The notes: generated by a model not told the origin, from the sequence alone. A stretch of 64,000 nucleotides of DNA from Luteolibacter arcticus (GCF_025950235.1 NZ_JAPDDT010000016.1:1-64000), one strand, 5' to 3'; counted from the first letter of the stretch, positions 1 through 8,958 are shown. Numbers and translations: made by a program.

Positions 1-1
1 A

Positions 2-103
2 CCCGGACTTCGTGGCTTTGATGCGGGTAAGAAAATTACAGGAAGAAAGAGACACGTCCTGGTAGACACGCTGGGCTCCATCCTCGCGCTGAAGGTTTCC
101 GTA
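2..103 (+). pseudogene. IS5-family transposase remnant
   Basis: Read from base 2, the frame gives RGFDAGKKITGRKRH followed by VLVDTLGSILALKV. This is the conserved block around the second catalytic Asp of IS5/IS4-type DDE transposases (typically 'KGFDAGKKIKGRKRHILVDT'). Similarity stops near base 103, where the frame runs into unrelated proline- and arginine-rich sequence, so only about 34 codons survive here. Upstream sequence lies outside the window, so the 5' extent is unknown. It abuts a broken gene on the opposite strand, consistent with an old insertion followed by loss of the rest of the element. Confidence 0.75.
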
Positions 104-383
104 GTGCCATGGAGTGCAACTCCCCCATGGTCGGCAATTTACCACCCACCCATCCGCCCCTCAAGGCGACGAGAAGAATTCCTGCATGGGAAGCCGTGGG
201 AAATGAGTTCTCCTTCAACCAGGCTTTCGCCGACATCCGATAGATCGGGTCCCACAAGGTATCGACGTCCAAGGTCGAACTTAGGCGGCTGATTTGTTTC
301 AGCTCGTCCGATAGTTGGTGCCGCGCGGCTATCACGCACGCGATTCCAACCGCAGCGTAGGCACCGATAAGGAAGGGGATCAT
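36..383 (-). pseudogene. Small membrane protein, 3' end replaced by IS5 debris
   Basis: The reading frame is 115 aa. It opens with a hydrophobic segment (MIPFLIGAYAAVGIACVIAA) that looks like one membrane anchor, then a soluble part with 'DVDTLWDPIYRMSAKAWLKE'. The last 25 or so residues are antisense to the IS5 remnant at 2-103, so the native C-terminus is lost. The family is not recognised. The frame starts 13 bp downstream of the OmpA-domain remnant on the same strand, so the two may once have been co-transcribed. Probably non-functional. Confidence 0.45.
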
Positions 384-396
384 AGGATAATGGCGG

Positions 397-702
397 CTAG
401 GGAATCACAAGCCACACCTCAGAGCGACGGTTGCGTGCCTTTCCGGCATCATTGTCATTTGCGTCGATCGGGAACTGATCTTCCAGCCCCGCGGTCTTGG
501 CATCCAATCCCGAGGGCCGCAGGGAAGCTGCTACTGTCTCGGCGCGCCGCCGAGACAAGGGGAGATTGATCTCTGCCCCACCCGTGTTGTCGGTGAATCC
601 CAGGATGACGACCTTCGCGGAAGCAAAGTCCTTGGCAATCTGTTGGGGAACGCGTTCGAGGTCGCCAAGCGCATTGAGATCAAACGTGTCTACCTGTCCA
701 AG
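397..702 (-). pseudogene. OmpA/MotB C-terminal domain remnant
   Basis: The minus-strand frame ending at the TAG at 397-399 reads DLNALGDLERVPQQIAKDF, then VVILGFTDNTG and LPLSRRRAETVAASL, and ends NRRSEVWLVIP. This is the peptidoglycan-binding OmpA-like fold, with the 'GFTDNTG' and 'LSxxRAxxV' signatures and the closing 'NRRSEVWL'. An in-frame TAG at 703-705 cuts it off directly upstream of the domain, and no start codon with an export signal precedes it. In relatives this domain is often the C-terminal part of a PstS-type phosphate-binding or other envelope protein; that N-terminal part is not visible here. I call it a broken gene. Confidence 0.7.
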
Positions 703-849
703 CTATGGCAGCAGTCTCCCGGGAATCCTTCCGTTCCCGCTTACTTCTCGATCGATGAGGATGATTACTACTTTCGCATGCGAGATGGTGTGAGAGTCCC
801 CGCCCGGAAACTCGAAGCGGAGTTCGAATAGAGGGGGCTGATTCTCACT

Positions 850-871
850 CTCTCCATTTCTCAATGGAGAG
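850..871. repeat. Small inverted repeat (hairpin)
   Basis: CTCTCCAT and ATGGAGAG form a perfect 8-bp stem around a 6-nt loop (TTCTCA). It lies between the OmpA remnant and the stop of the membrane protein gene at 927-1313. No clear T-run follows on either strand, so terminator function is unproven. Confidence 0.35.
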
Positions 872-926
872 GCAGTGGATGTCGTAGACTTCCCGCGGCG
901 TTAGCCGCCGGCTTGATGACTACGCC

Positions 927-1313
927 TTACTGGATTGGCGTCTTCCACCGACGCTGTCTCCACGCCAGCCAGCCCGCCCAGATGATTAGCACGATGATCG
1001 CCATCACAAGATCCGGCATCACGCGGACCTCCCCGCCAGCCTGCCTCCATCGCGCTGCCATCTCACCGACAGTTAAGACGTAATCATTGGGGTCTCGGCC
1101 CACGGAAAGCCCTTCGAAGTGCTTTCCGGGCCATCGCGTCAAGATAGTATGATGGTCGCGCCGCATGAGGGTCCACTCGTGCCAAGTGCCGCCGGAAACA
1201 AGTCGGCCGGAATCCCACGATGCCCAGCCGATGAACGCTAGAGAGAGGATTCCCAGCCAGAAGGAGATCGACTTCCAGAGATTACGCGGGCGCAAGTGTA
1301 AATGCAGGTTCAT
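927..1313 (-). CDS. Small two-TM membrane protein, unknown function
   Basis: I place the start at the ATG at 1313 (MNLHLHLRPRNLWKSISFWL), because the 58 codons upstream in frame look non-coding. The product is about 128 aa. It has a hydrophobic segment near residues 14-32 (SFWLGILSLAFIGWASWDSG), a polar middle containing 'THMEWTLMRRDHH'-like basic and aromatic residues, and a second hydrophobic segment near residues 100-120 (VMAIIVLIIWAGWLAW) ending in a basic tail. This suggests both termini are in the cytoplasm and a short extracytoplasmic domain lies between. I do not recognise a family. Confidence 0.55.
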   Translation of the reverse strand: MNLHLHLRPRNLWKSISFWLGILSLAFIGWASWDSGRLVSGGTWHEWTLMRRDHHTILTRWPGKHFEGLSVGRDPNDYVLTVGEMAARWRQAGGEVRVMPDLVMAIIVLIIWAGWLAWRQRRWKTPIQ

Positions 1314-1654
1314 GGCAAATGGAAGAGCATCAAGAGGGGAACTGGGCTCCAAGTCTGTGGCAGAAGTCGCCGCAACGCTTTGATGCTTCACTACCGCGCC
1401 GCGAACGCAGGAGAAAAGCGAGAAGAACCGCCACCGGGTTCGCGGACGTAAAGTCCTGGGGTGCCGGTGCGCTCCCTTGGGTAGCACCCTGTTTCAGGGC
1501 GTTGCAGAGCTTGGCAGCTTGTCGTGGGTATCAGCCAAGCGAAAGTCATAAACCTCAAGTAAGTCAGGACCAACTTTTTTGGGGGCACGCCGCTGAATGG
1601 CGCGATTCGGTAAAGAAGGAGGTATAAGCCAGCCGCTCGAACAAGCCATGCGGA

Positions 1655-1693
1655 AGAAAAAAGGTCCGGTGTCCCTAGGAGAGCACCGGACCT
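1655..1693 (-). terminator. Rho-independent terminator of the PhoX/EEP gene
   Basis: AGGTCCGGTG (1662-1671) pairs perfectly with CACCGGACCT (1684-1693) around a 12-nt loop. Read on the minus strand, it is followed by a T-rich run (complement of GGAAGAAAAA). It sits 25 bp past the stop at 1718. Confidence 0.85.
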
Positions 1694-1717
1694 GAAGAAA
1701 CCGAAGAGGCAGTCCGT

Positions 1718-4700
1718 TTATTCGTCGGCGGTTTGGCGAAGGAACGCCTTTCCGATCGGCGGATTGAGCAGGCGAATGCGCAGCGTCTGCTTGTTGAAGT
1801 CAGCCGGGTCGATCACAGAGGAAAGCACCTCGTAATCCACTCCTTCGACAAGCGGGGTCCATGGGTTCGCCAGCGTCTCCGAGATCTGGAATCCGAAGTC
1901 GAGGTTCGCCCCACGATTGCGGCGGAAGACATACTCCAGCCCGCCCGGGCCCTTTTCCACCAAGGAAGGTGCCCCGTCGGACTTGTTCGGATCTCCGGCA
2001 AAGGCGAACTCGAAGAAGTTGTCGCCGCTGTCCGCATCCGGGTTCGCACTCTGGGCACTGTTCGAATCGCCCGGCAGGAAGTAGCGGTAGCTCTTCCACC
2101 AGGCATCGTAGCTGGTGAGTTCCGGCGCTTGGCCCTCGAGGTTGAGGTCGAGGTCCAGCCACACCGAGCGGTGATCGGAGGCATCCAGCAGGTAGACCGT
2201 CGCATGGTCGGTGCGCGGCCAGTGCACGCCGGACTGGTTCAGGTCGAAGCCCCATGCCGAAGGCAACGCGAAGTCCGCCCGCAGGTTGAAGCTCGAGGTC
2301 TTCGTGGACTCGTTGTTGAACGAAGCAGGCACCTGTTGCAGCGCGCCGGTGCTTTCCGGCGTGAGCGAGGTGTCAACCAAGGCACTGCCGAGCAGCGCGT
2401 TCGATCCCTCGAAGGACGAGTCGCCATCCACCGGATCGGCATTCAGGTCGCCCAGGATCACGAAGCGCTTGTTCGCACCGAGGCCGCCCGAGGGGATGCC
2501 GGTGTAGAGCTCATTACCCGCGGCATCCGCGCCGGTGACGGTGATCTGCGAGTCATCGTAGATGTAGTCGTCGTTCGCCGGATTCACGTAGTCCGCCCAG
2601 AAGCGGATCTCGTCGTTGTTGCGAAGGCCGTTCCAGTCCGCGAAGGTGGCGGGGGAGCCGGTCTTCACCATGTGGGTCAGCGTCTCGCCGTCGTCGAAGA
2701 CCGGCGGCGTCGGGTGGCTGCACAGGAGATGGAGCGGCTGGCCGCGGACGATGACCGGGACATCCCAATGGCTCTTCGAGGAGAGGCGGAAGACCTTCAA
2801 CTCATCGGCATTGTAGAAGCTCGCCGTGTTGCCGTTGCCATCCGTATCCGCCGGATCTTCCGGCAGCAGCGCACCCGGCATGTCCTTCCAGAGGAATTTC
2901 TGGAAGGTGCGGGCATTCGCTGCATCGATCGGATACTTGGAAAGTACGACGAAGCCGTATTTGCCGGGGAATTGGCCGAAGCCGAACGAATCGTCGCCGT
3001 AGCCCTGGTCGCCCGGGGTCGTGTCCGTCACGCCATCATTGCGCAGGTCGTAGCCGGCCTTGAGGCCGGTATTGGTGCCGCCGATGAATTCATACGGATA
3101 CTGGACGCTGGTCAGCCCGGCCACCTGGGGCACGCCGAGGTAGTTCGTGCGCAGCAAATTCACCCGCGCCAGCGTGCCGGCCGCGTCGAAGTTCTGGCCG
3201 CTGTAGACGAGGTCGATTTCATTCAGCAGGACGATGTCAGGCCTGACCCGCTGGATGACCTCCGCGACCTTCTTGATCGAGGGGTGCGTGCCACTTGCGA
3301 GTGCTGTGCCCAATGCATTGGCATCGCCGGCGTTGCCATTGATGTCATCCGAGTTCATCGCGGTGTTGAAGGTCGCCACACGGATGTCGCCGTCCTGCGC
3401 CGGGATCACAAATTGGCCGAAGTTCACCGGCACGTTTTTGCTCACATTGACCGCTCCGCTCGCGCCGTCGGTTACGGTCAGCGTGGCGGAGTAGGTCGCG
3501 CCGTTCGGGTAGATGTGCTTCGGGCTCTGCGACGTGGACACCGGCGTCGCATCGCCGAAGGTCCACGAGTAGGTGTAGGGCTCCACGCCTCCGGTCACCG
3601 TCGGCGTGAAGGAGGCTTCCGCACCGGTCTGCGCGAAGGTGAAGTCCGCCGCGAGCGCACCGCCACCCTGCTTGATGCTGATATTGTCGACGCCGACTTG
3701 CTTCGCCCCATTGCTGCCGGTGCCGCTGGACTGGTAGCGGAAGGCGATGTGGACATTCCAGTTCGTGCCGGTCAGGCCGAGCGGGATGTTCGCCACCGAG
3801 CGCCAGGCATTGTTCACCGAGCCATCCAAGCCCGTAGGCGTGATGTCCGTCCACGTGGCGGTCGCCGGGTCGGTACCGTCCACGTAGTTGGTGGAGACGA
3901 GCACCGCCAGCGGCTTGCCTTGCGGGATGCTGCCGGTGTCGGCGAAGCGCTCGTGGTAATCGAAGGCCAACGCCATGTTGTCGAACACCGTCGCGAAGGA
4001 AGGAGTGATCAACCAGTCATTGGCCGCAACGTCCGCACCGAAGTTGTTGGCACGGGCACCATTGCGGCCGGCCATGTTGGCAACGGCCCAGTTCAGGCTG
4101 GAGGCGCTGTTATACGGCACCAGCGGTGCGAGGCCGGCCTCGATGTCCAGCTTTGACTCGCCAGCCACCTGGAGGTCGGTGATTTCCCAGTGACGGGCTG
4201 CATTCGATACCGAACCCGAGGACCGGTAGCGGAAGGCCACCGTGACCGCACCACCCGCATAAGAGGAGATATCGACATTCCCGGATGGCACTCCGCTCCC
4301 GAAGGCCGCGAAGTCGGAGTCAAAGGTTGCCTGCGGATTGAGCAGGGACCAAGTCGCTGTACCGGGATCGGTGTGGACCGCCGGATTGTAGTTGGTGGAC
4401 ACGAGCACGTCCAAACCAGTGTTGGCAGTTGGCGGGCCGCTTGGAGGCGTGGTCAGGCCGGTGTCGCCGAAACGTGCATCGGTGACGAAGCTGAGCGTCT
4501 CACCTGTGGTGAAGTGAGTATTGATCGGCGGCAGCAGCAGCCAATCATCGGAGGGGGTTCCGGCCGGCGCGCTGCCGAAGCCGTTGCCGTTCGCCACCTT
4601 GCCCAGAGCGCCGAAGGGACCGGCCACATACCAGTTCCGGTTGGCGGAGACGCTGACCGTCTTGACACCGGCGGTGGTGGTGAAGAGACCTGTCTGAGAG

Positions 4701-7135
4701 GAGTTCGGCGTGGACGAGAAATCCTCGAAGAAGATCACTGGCAGAGCGGTGGAGGTCGTGGTGCCATTGGCTGGCGCGGTGGTCGCACTCGCGCCGTACT
4801 GGTTCACCGCCCACAGGCGATAGCTGTAGGCACCTCCCGAGACCAGGCCGGTGTCGGTGATGCCGGTGAAGCTGCCCGGGATCTCATCCGCGACCACCTG
4901 CCAGGTGAGGTCGGTGGAAAGCTTGCGCTCCAGGCGGAAGAACTTCACTCCGGCCTGTGCGGTCCACGCGACATTGAGCGTGGTATCCGTGGGAGTGGAG
5001 ACGGCCAGTCCGGCCGGTGTGGTCGGAGCCGTGCCCGCATCCGGGGATTTCTTCCACGCGAACAACTCGAGGTCCATCCGCAGATCGGAGCTGCTATTGT
5101 TCTCCTGGTGGACGGACACCGCGATGACGTTGCCGGACGGCTGCAGGTTCAGGCTCTCCTTGGGAATCGAAATCCGCTTCCAATCGCGCTCGGCCGGATC
5201 GTTCACCGTGCCGAAGGTGGTATTGGTCACCGCGGTACCGCGGTTCATGTTCGCGCGGGCGACCTCCGTGCCATTCACGTAGATCACCGCGCCATCGTCG
5301 TAGCGCATGTAGAGATCCAGAAGCAGCACGTCCGCCGGATTGGCGATGTCGAATTCCTTGCGGAAGTAAGACGCCGCCGCGCGCGGGGTCGGCGGCTGCA
5401 CCACATCCGTGGCCAGCACTCCCGCCGCCTCGCCATAGCCAATCGGCGTGGGGGAGGCACCGATCGCCGTGCCTGCGGTGCTCTTGTTCCAGCTCGCATC
5501 GATCGCGAAGCCAAGGTTCTTCCAAGTGGCACCCGGATCGACGCCATCGACACGGAAGTTCCAGTTGTCACCCGAGGCCACCACCCGCTCGCGCATCAGG
5601 TCACTATCGCGGTTGGCGATGTTCAGCAGCACCAGTTGGCCGTGCTCGACCAACTCGGTCGGGCTGGGCAAACCGGTGGCCACGTGGACCTGCACGGAAG
5701 AGGCGAACCAGCCCTCGCCGAGCACGTCGCGCAAGCTGACGATGCCGGAGGCTTCCTCGTTGGTGGTGAGGAAGGCGGAGCCGCCATTGTAGAACTTTGA
5801 CCCATCGTGATCGACGATCTCCTCAAGCTGGCCGGTGGTGATGTCGTATTCCCAGATCTTGCTCAGGCGCGCGTCGTCGCCCAGGTCTTCCTGGATGTAG
5901 AGCTTCGGCTGGCCGCCGACGGTGTCGAAGCACATGTTGTCCAGGCTGCCGAGGCGGTTCTCCGGACCGTCGAGCAGTTTCGTCAACGTACCACCGAGCG
6001 CTGGATTGGTGATGTCATTGAACTCAAGCTTCCACAGGCGGGTGACTGCAGTCAGGCCGCCGGAGCTGGTGCCCTTTGTCACGAAGTAGAAGGTATCTTC
6101 AAAGCCCGGACGCGTGTCCCAGGCACCATCCTCCGGACCGCCCATCTTCAGGCTCTCGAAGGTCTGTAGCGGATCAAGGGGGGTGATGGTGTCGGTGCCG
6201 CGGTCGTGCACGTCATTGCCGTCCACCGGGTAGTTGCCCGGCTGGCCGATCAGCTTCAGCGTGAAGGTTTCTGATTCGCCCACGGCATTGGCGATGACGT
6301 CGGCTTCCTCGTAAGGCTTGCCCACCACCGCGAGCGCATAAAGCTTGCCGCCCACCATGCCGGCCTTCTCCACCTCGGTGCCGGTCGTGCCCTTGTCGCC
6401 GACGTAGATGTAAACCTCGCCGTCCACCGCGTCATCCATCATGAGTGCGACGGTCTTTTCCTGCTCGAAGGAATTGAGCAGCACGTTCTCGAATGCGGCG
6501 AAGCCGAGGTGCTCCAGATGGTAGCTCTTGCCGGCATCTGGTCCGGTCACCACGTGGCCATAGGCCCGGCCCCCGGTCGTTTCCTCGCCGTTGAAATAAA
6601 TGATCTCCTGCGAGCCCTTGCCGCTGGCCGAGTGGTAGCGCGCGGTCGCGGGCGGCAGGTCGGCCGAGCACATGCGGTCGAAGCTGCCATCCAGCCCGGG
6701 CACATAGTTGCCCGATCCTTCGTTCCAGTCGAAGAAGCTATGGATGAGATCGCTGCCCTCCACCACCTGGTGGGTGGTCTTGTCGATCTTCCATTTCGAC
6801 ACGAAGGCACCCATGTCGCCGTGGGCCCGGGCGATGCCCTGCGTCGCGCCAAGCTCATGGTTGACCAGCAGATAGAAGTAGCCCGGCTCGGCCGGCGTCA
6901 GATCGTCGCCATCAATGACGCCGAGCCCGTCTGGGATGCCTGCCAGGCGGGTTGTGCCGCCGCCGGTCTTTGGCACCGTGCCATCGCCGGTGGTCAGGAT
7001 CGATTTCACGGTTACGCCCGGGAGATGCGAGCGCAGGTAGGGAGGAGTGACGGTCGAGGGACCCTGCACATGGGACTGGCCCTGCGCCAGACCGGCAAAG
7101 CATGCCGAAAGTACGACGGATCTAGTAAATTTCAT
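1718..7135 (-). CDS. Giant secreted PhoX-like phosphatase / endonuclease-exonuclease-phosphatase protein
   Basis: The product is 1805 aa. A signal peptide (MKFTRSVVLSACFAGLAQGQ) is followed by a DUF839/PhoX-like region, about residues 30-520 ('GYFYLLVNHE', 'LDNMCFDTVGG'). Next come a galactose-binding-like beta-sandwich (about 525-700), a fibronectin III-like domain (about 710-800), two choice-of-anchor-J type beta-sandwiches (about 805-1150) and a PKD domain (about 1160-1245, 'YSWTFGDATPVS'). An endonuclease/exonuclease/phosphatase domain spans about 1247-1665 ('VATFNTAM', 'VLLNEID', 'ILGDLNADP', 'RTDHATVYLLDASDHRSVWL'). The last 110 residues are the C-terminal module shared with other secreted proteins here. 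The EEP catalytic Asn, Glu, Asp and final His motifs are all visible. A role in extracellular phosphate release from organic phosphate and DNA is inferred. It is monocistronic, with its own terminator. Confidence 0.8.
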   Translation of the reverse strand: MKFTRSVVLSACFAGLAQGQSHVQGPSTVTPPYLRSHLPGVTVKSILTTGDGTVPKTGGGTTRLAGIPDGLGVIDGDDLTPAEPGYFYLLVNHELGATQGIARAHGDMGAFVSKWKIDKTTHQVVEGSDLIHSFFDWNEGSGNYVPGLDGSFDRMCSADLPPATARYHSASGKGSQEIIYFNGEETTGGRAYGHVVTGPDAGKSYHLEHLGFAAFENVLLNSFEQEKTVALMMDDAVDGEVYIYVGDKGTTGTEVEKAGMVGGKLYALAVVGKPYEEADVIANAVGESETFTLKLIGQPGNYPVDGNDVHDRGTDTITPLDPLQTFESLKMGGPEDGAWDTRPGFEDTFYFVTKGTSSGGLTAVTRLWKLEFNDITNPALGGTLTKLLDGPENRLGSLDNMCFDTVGGQPKLYIQEDLGDDARLSKIWEYDITTGQLEEIVDHDGSKFYNGGSAFLTTNEEASGIVSLRDVLGEGWFASSVQVHVATGLPSPTELVEHGQLVLLNIANRDSDLMRERVVASGDNWNFRVDGVDPGATWKNLGFAIDASWNKSTAGTAIGASPTPIGYGEAAGVLATDVVQPPTPRAAASYFRKEFDIANPADVLLLDLYMRYDDGAVIYVNGTEVARANMNRGTAVTNTTFGTVNDPAERDWKRISIPKESLNLQPSGNVIAVSVHQENNSSSDLRMDLELFAWKKSPDAGTAPTTPAGLAVSTPTDTTLNVAWTAQAGVKFFRLERKLSTDLTWQVVADEIPGSFTGITDTGLVSGGAYSYRLWAVNQYGASATTAPANGTTTSTALPVIFFEDFSSTPNSSQTGLFTTTAGVKTVSVSANRNWYVAGPFGALGKVANGNGFGSAPAGTPSDDWLLLPPINTHFTTGETLSFVTDARFGDTGLTTPPSGPPTANTGLDVLVSTNYNPAVHTDPGTATWSLLNPQATFDSDFAAFGSGVPSGNVDISSYAGGAVTVAFRYRSSGSVSNAARHWEITDLQVAGESKLDIEAGLAPLVPYNSASSLNWAVANMAGRNGARANNFGADVAANDWLITPSFATVFDNMALAFDYHERFADTGSIPQGKPLAVLVSTNYVDGTDPATATWTDITPTGLDGSVNNAWRSVANIPLGLTGTNWNVHIAFRYQSSGTGSNGAKQVGVDNISIKQGGGALAADFTFAQTGAEASFTPTVTGGVEPYTYSWTFGDATPVSTSQSPKHIYPNGATYSATLTVTDGASGAVNVSKNVPVNFGQFVIPAQDGDIRVATFNTAMNSDDINGNAGDANALGTALASGTHPSIKKVAEVIQRVRPDIVLLNEIDLVYSGQNFDAAGTLARVNLLRTNYLGVPQVAGLTSVQYPYEFIGGTNTGLKAGYDLRNDGVTDTTPGDQGYGDDSFGFGQFPGKYGFVVLSKYPIDAANARTFQKFLWKDMPGALLPEDPADTDGNGNTASFYNADELKVFRLSSKSHWDVPVIVRGQPLHLLCSHPTPPVFDDGETLTHMVKTGSPATFADWNGLRNNDEIRFWADYVNPANDDYIYDDSQITVTGADAAGNELYTGIPSGGLGANKRFVILGDLNADPVDGDSSFEGSNALLGSALVDTSLTPESTGALQQVPASFNNESTKTSSFNLRADFALPSAWGFDLNQSGVHWPRTDHATVYLLDASDHRSVWLDLDLNLEGQAPELTSYDAWWKSYRYFLPGDSNSAQSANPDADSGDNFFEFAFAGDPNKSDGAPSLVEKGPGGLEYVFRRNRGANLDFGFQISETLANPWTPLVEGVDYEVLSSVIDPADFNKQTLRIRLLNPPIGKAFLRQTADE

Positions 7136-7222
7136 ACAAGGAGGTTCGTTCAGTTATAGGCTCCTTCATCCAATCCAATCATGGCGCGGGGCAAATCGAA
7201 TTAGCCTGCCGAATGCGTCACA

Positions 7223-7240
7223 TGGTCACGGAACGGTCAC
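7223..7240. promoter_or_regulatory. Candidate PHO-box-like direct repeat
   Basis: TGGTCAC (7223-7229) and CGGTCAC (7234-7240) are two near-identical heptamers spaced exactly 11 bp apart, about 90-105 bp upstream of the PhoX/EEP start. PhoB boxes in proteobacteria are 11-bp-spaced direct repeats of CTGTCAT, so the geometry fits and the sequence partly fits. The orientation is opposite to that of the gene. This is a hypothesis only. Confidence 0.25.
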
Positions 7241-7336
7241 CGTTATCTAACAGATCGCACAATCCCGGTGTCGTTTCCGACCCATTCCGGCCGCCCATGG
7301 GGCCCGTGCCTCGCGTTGCACAATCTCAAGCCGCCT

Positions 7337-8356
7337 TCACTTCGGCTTCGCCCACTCGGGACGTTCCTCGATCATGTAGTCGGAGACGAGATACTCGCCA
7401 TCCCGGATCACCACCAGCTTCACCGGGTGGCCGACGCCATACATGTAGAGCCACTTCTGGAAGTCCCCCACCGACAGGATGCGGTTGTAGGAAAATTGCA
7501 CCAGGATGTCCCCGGGAAGGATGCCCATCTTCTCCGCCGGGCTGCCGGGCCACACATACTCGATGCCGAGACCACCCTTGTGCCCCTTGGCCGTTGGAAA
7601 CCTTTTCATCTCCTCGGTTGTCAATGGTCTCACGGAGAATCCTGTCCACGGGCTCTTGTGGCTCTTCTTGTGCTTGATGCTCTCGTAGATGTTCAAGGCC
7701 AGAGCGATCGGCAGCACGTGGGTCTCCGCCTCATTCTCGACATGCCCTTCCACGGCTTCAGGTTTGAATCCCGTGTAGATCGCGATCACCTCGCCATCGG
7801 AATTGTACACCGGACCGCCCGCGCCCGTTACGGGGATATCCAGCTTCGTGCGGAACATCGTCGAGGCGAGATTCTCCTGATAGCATTCACGGTTGTTGAG
7901 CCCCGCAACGGTGCCCTGGATTTCCTCCGCGGTGCCGCCCTTGATCGCGGCAATCGCCCTCACCGGCTGGTCCAACTGCACGATCTTGCTGCGGGAGAGA
8001 TTCGACTTCGCCAGCTTCCGCCCGGCATCGATCTTCAGGAGGCCCAAGCCGATGGTGGGTTCCACGCCGATCACCGTTGCCTCGAAGGTCTCGCTCTTCT
8101 CTTCTTCCGGCACTACCACCCGGATCACCGGCAGTAGCAGGTGGCTCGCAGGGTCGATGAGGTTCTGGTAATTCGTCAGGAGAAAGCCATCTTCCTCCAC
8201 CACGAAGCCCAGGCTCTCCCGCTGCGGCTTGTCGGCGTCTTCCTTCGCGAAGGACTGGATCGCGACGACATTCGGCCGGGGTTCATCGGCAGCTGTGGCG
8301 GATGTCACGCCGAGCACCAGTTTCAGGCCGGCCAGTAGCAAGCGGGGAATCTTCAT
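7337..8356 (-). CDS. HtrA/DegP-like pseudoprotease with PDZ domain
   Basis: I chose the ATG at 8356 (MKIPRLLLAGLKLVLGVTSATA), which gives a signal peptide; product 339 aa. Residues 28-225 follow the trypsin-like HtrA fold and 240-325 form a PDZ domain ('GSPAEKMGILPGDILVQF'). All three catalytic positions appear changed. The His of 'TNAHVV' is Gln64 (LTNYQNLI), the Asp of 'DLAVLKI' is Gly103 (GLGLLKI), and the Ser of 'GNSGGP' is Ala179 (TGAGGPVYN). It is therefore probably a binding or chaperone-like periplasmic protein, not a protease. It follows the cytochrome gene by 38 bp and is likely co-transcribed with it. The fold call is firm; the loss of activity is inferred from the motifs. Confidence 0.8.
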   Translation of the reverse strand: MKIPRLLLAGLKLVLGVTSATAADEPRPNVVAIQSFAKEDADKPQRESLGFVVEEDGFLLTNYQNLIDPASHLLLPVIRVVVPEEEKSETFEATVIGVEPTIGLGLLKIDAGRKLAKSNLSRSKIVQLDQPVRAIAAIKGGTAEEIQGTVAGLNNRECYQENLASTMFRTKLDIPVTGAGGPVYNSDGEVIAIYTGFKPEAVEGHVENEAETHVLPIALALNIYESIKHKKSHKSPWTGFSVRPLTTEEMKRFPTAKGHKGGLGIEYVWPGSPAEKMGILPGDILVQFSYNRILSVGDFQKWLYMYGVGHPVKLVVIRDGEYLVSDYMIEERPEWAKPK

Positions 8357-8394
8357 GAACTCTCGGAATCGCTTGGAAGAAATTGAAGGCACTC

Positions 8395-8958
8395 TCAGGG
8401 CTTGAAGTCCTGGTTGAAGGGATTCGTCCCGGTCCCAGCGGTGATCTTGATGAAGCCATGCTGCGTCGCCACATGGCACTGGTTGCACGCGGCGATGACT
8501 CCGTTCAAGGGCTGCCGGAGATCCTCCGCAGTGGCACCCTCCTTGGACGATGCTTTTTCAAGCGCATCATACGCGGGCTTGGCCATGCGATCAATCAGCA
8601 GGGCCACCGGCTGGCCGCGGTATTCCGGCACCTCTTCCTGGATCGACTTGAACTGCTCCAGCGACTCGTAGAGGTAGAACCTCGCCAGCTCGGAATTTCC
8701 CGCGTCCGCTGAGAGTGCCAGCTTGTGGGTCAGCCGCTGCAGCTCACCCATGAACGGCGCCAGCTCGACCAAGGGCTCGGTGGCGGGCAGCGGCTGGAGC
8801 TCCGGCCCGCCGGCAGCAGGCTTGGCTTCCGTCACCTTGGCCTTCCCCTTCGCGGCATCACTGTCGGGGACCTCGCCTTGCAGTAAGGCCGCCAGCATCA
8901 GCGCGCTCGCCGACGACAGGAGCAGCATGCCTTTCACACCGGCGCGTGGGTGGTTCAT
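8395..8958 (-). CDS. Small periplasmic cytochrome c-like protein
   Basis: The start is taken at the ATG at 8958 (MNHPRAGVKGMLLLSSASAL), giving about 187 aa with a signal peptide and a helical domain. A single CxxCH haem-binding motif (CNQCH) lies near the C-terminus, followed by 'HGFIKI'. The motif after a four-helix-like region resembles cytochrome c'/c556 proteins, where haem attaches close to the C-terminus. An ATG six codons upstream is also possible. The next gene downstream is the HtrA-like pseudoprotease, 38 bp away, so the two probably form an operon. The electron-transfer partner is unknown. Confidence 0.7.
   Translation of the reverse strand: MNHPRAGVKGMLLLSSASALMLAALLQGEVPDSDAAKGKAKVTEAKPAAGGPELQPLPATEPLVELAPFMGELQRLTHKLALSADAGNSELARFYLYESLEQFKSIQEEVPEYRGQPVALLIDRMAKPAYDALEKASSKEGATAEDLRQPLNGVIAACNQCHVATQHGFIKITAGTGTNPFNQDFKP

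Noticed and set aside
643-831. Plus-strand frame reading 'FSIDEDDYYFRMRDGV'
   Set aside because: It looks natural in composition, but its first part overlaps the OmpA-domain coding sequence antisense, it has no family match I can name, and it is only 62 codons.
1733-5800. Two long plus-strand open frames (807 and 536 codons) opposite the PhoX/EEP gene
   Set aside because: They lie wholly antisense to a gene with clear domains, are rich in Arg, Val and His without any recognisable motif, and are expected by chance in DNA of this GC content.
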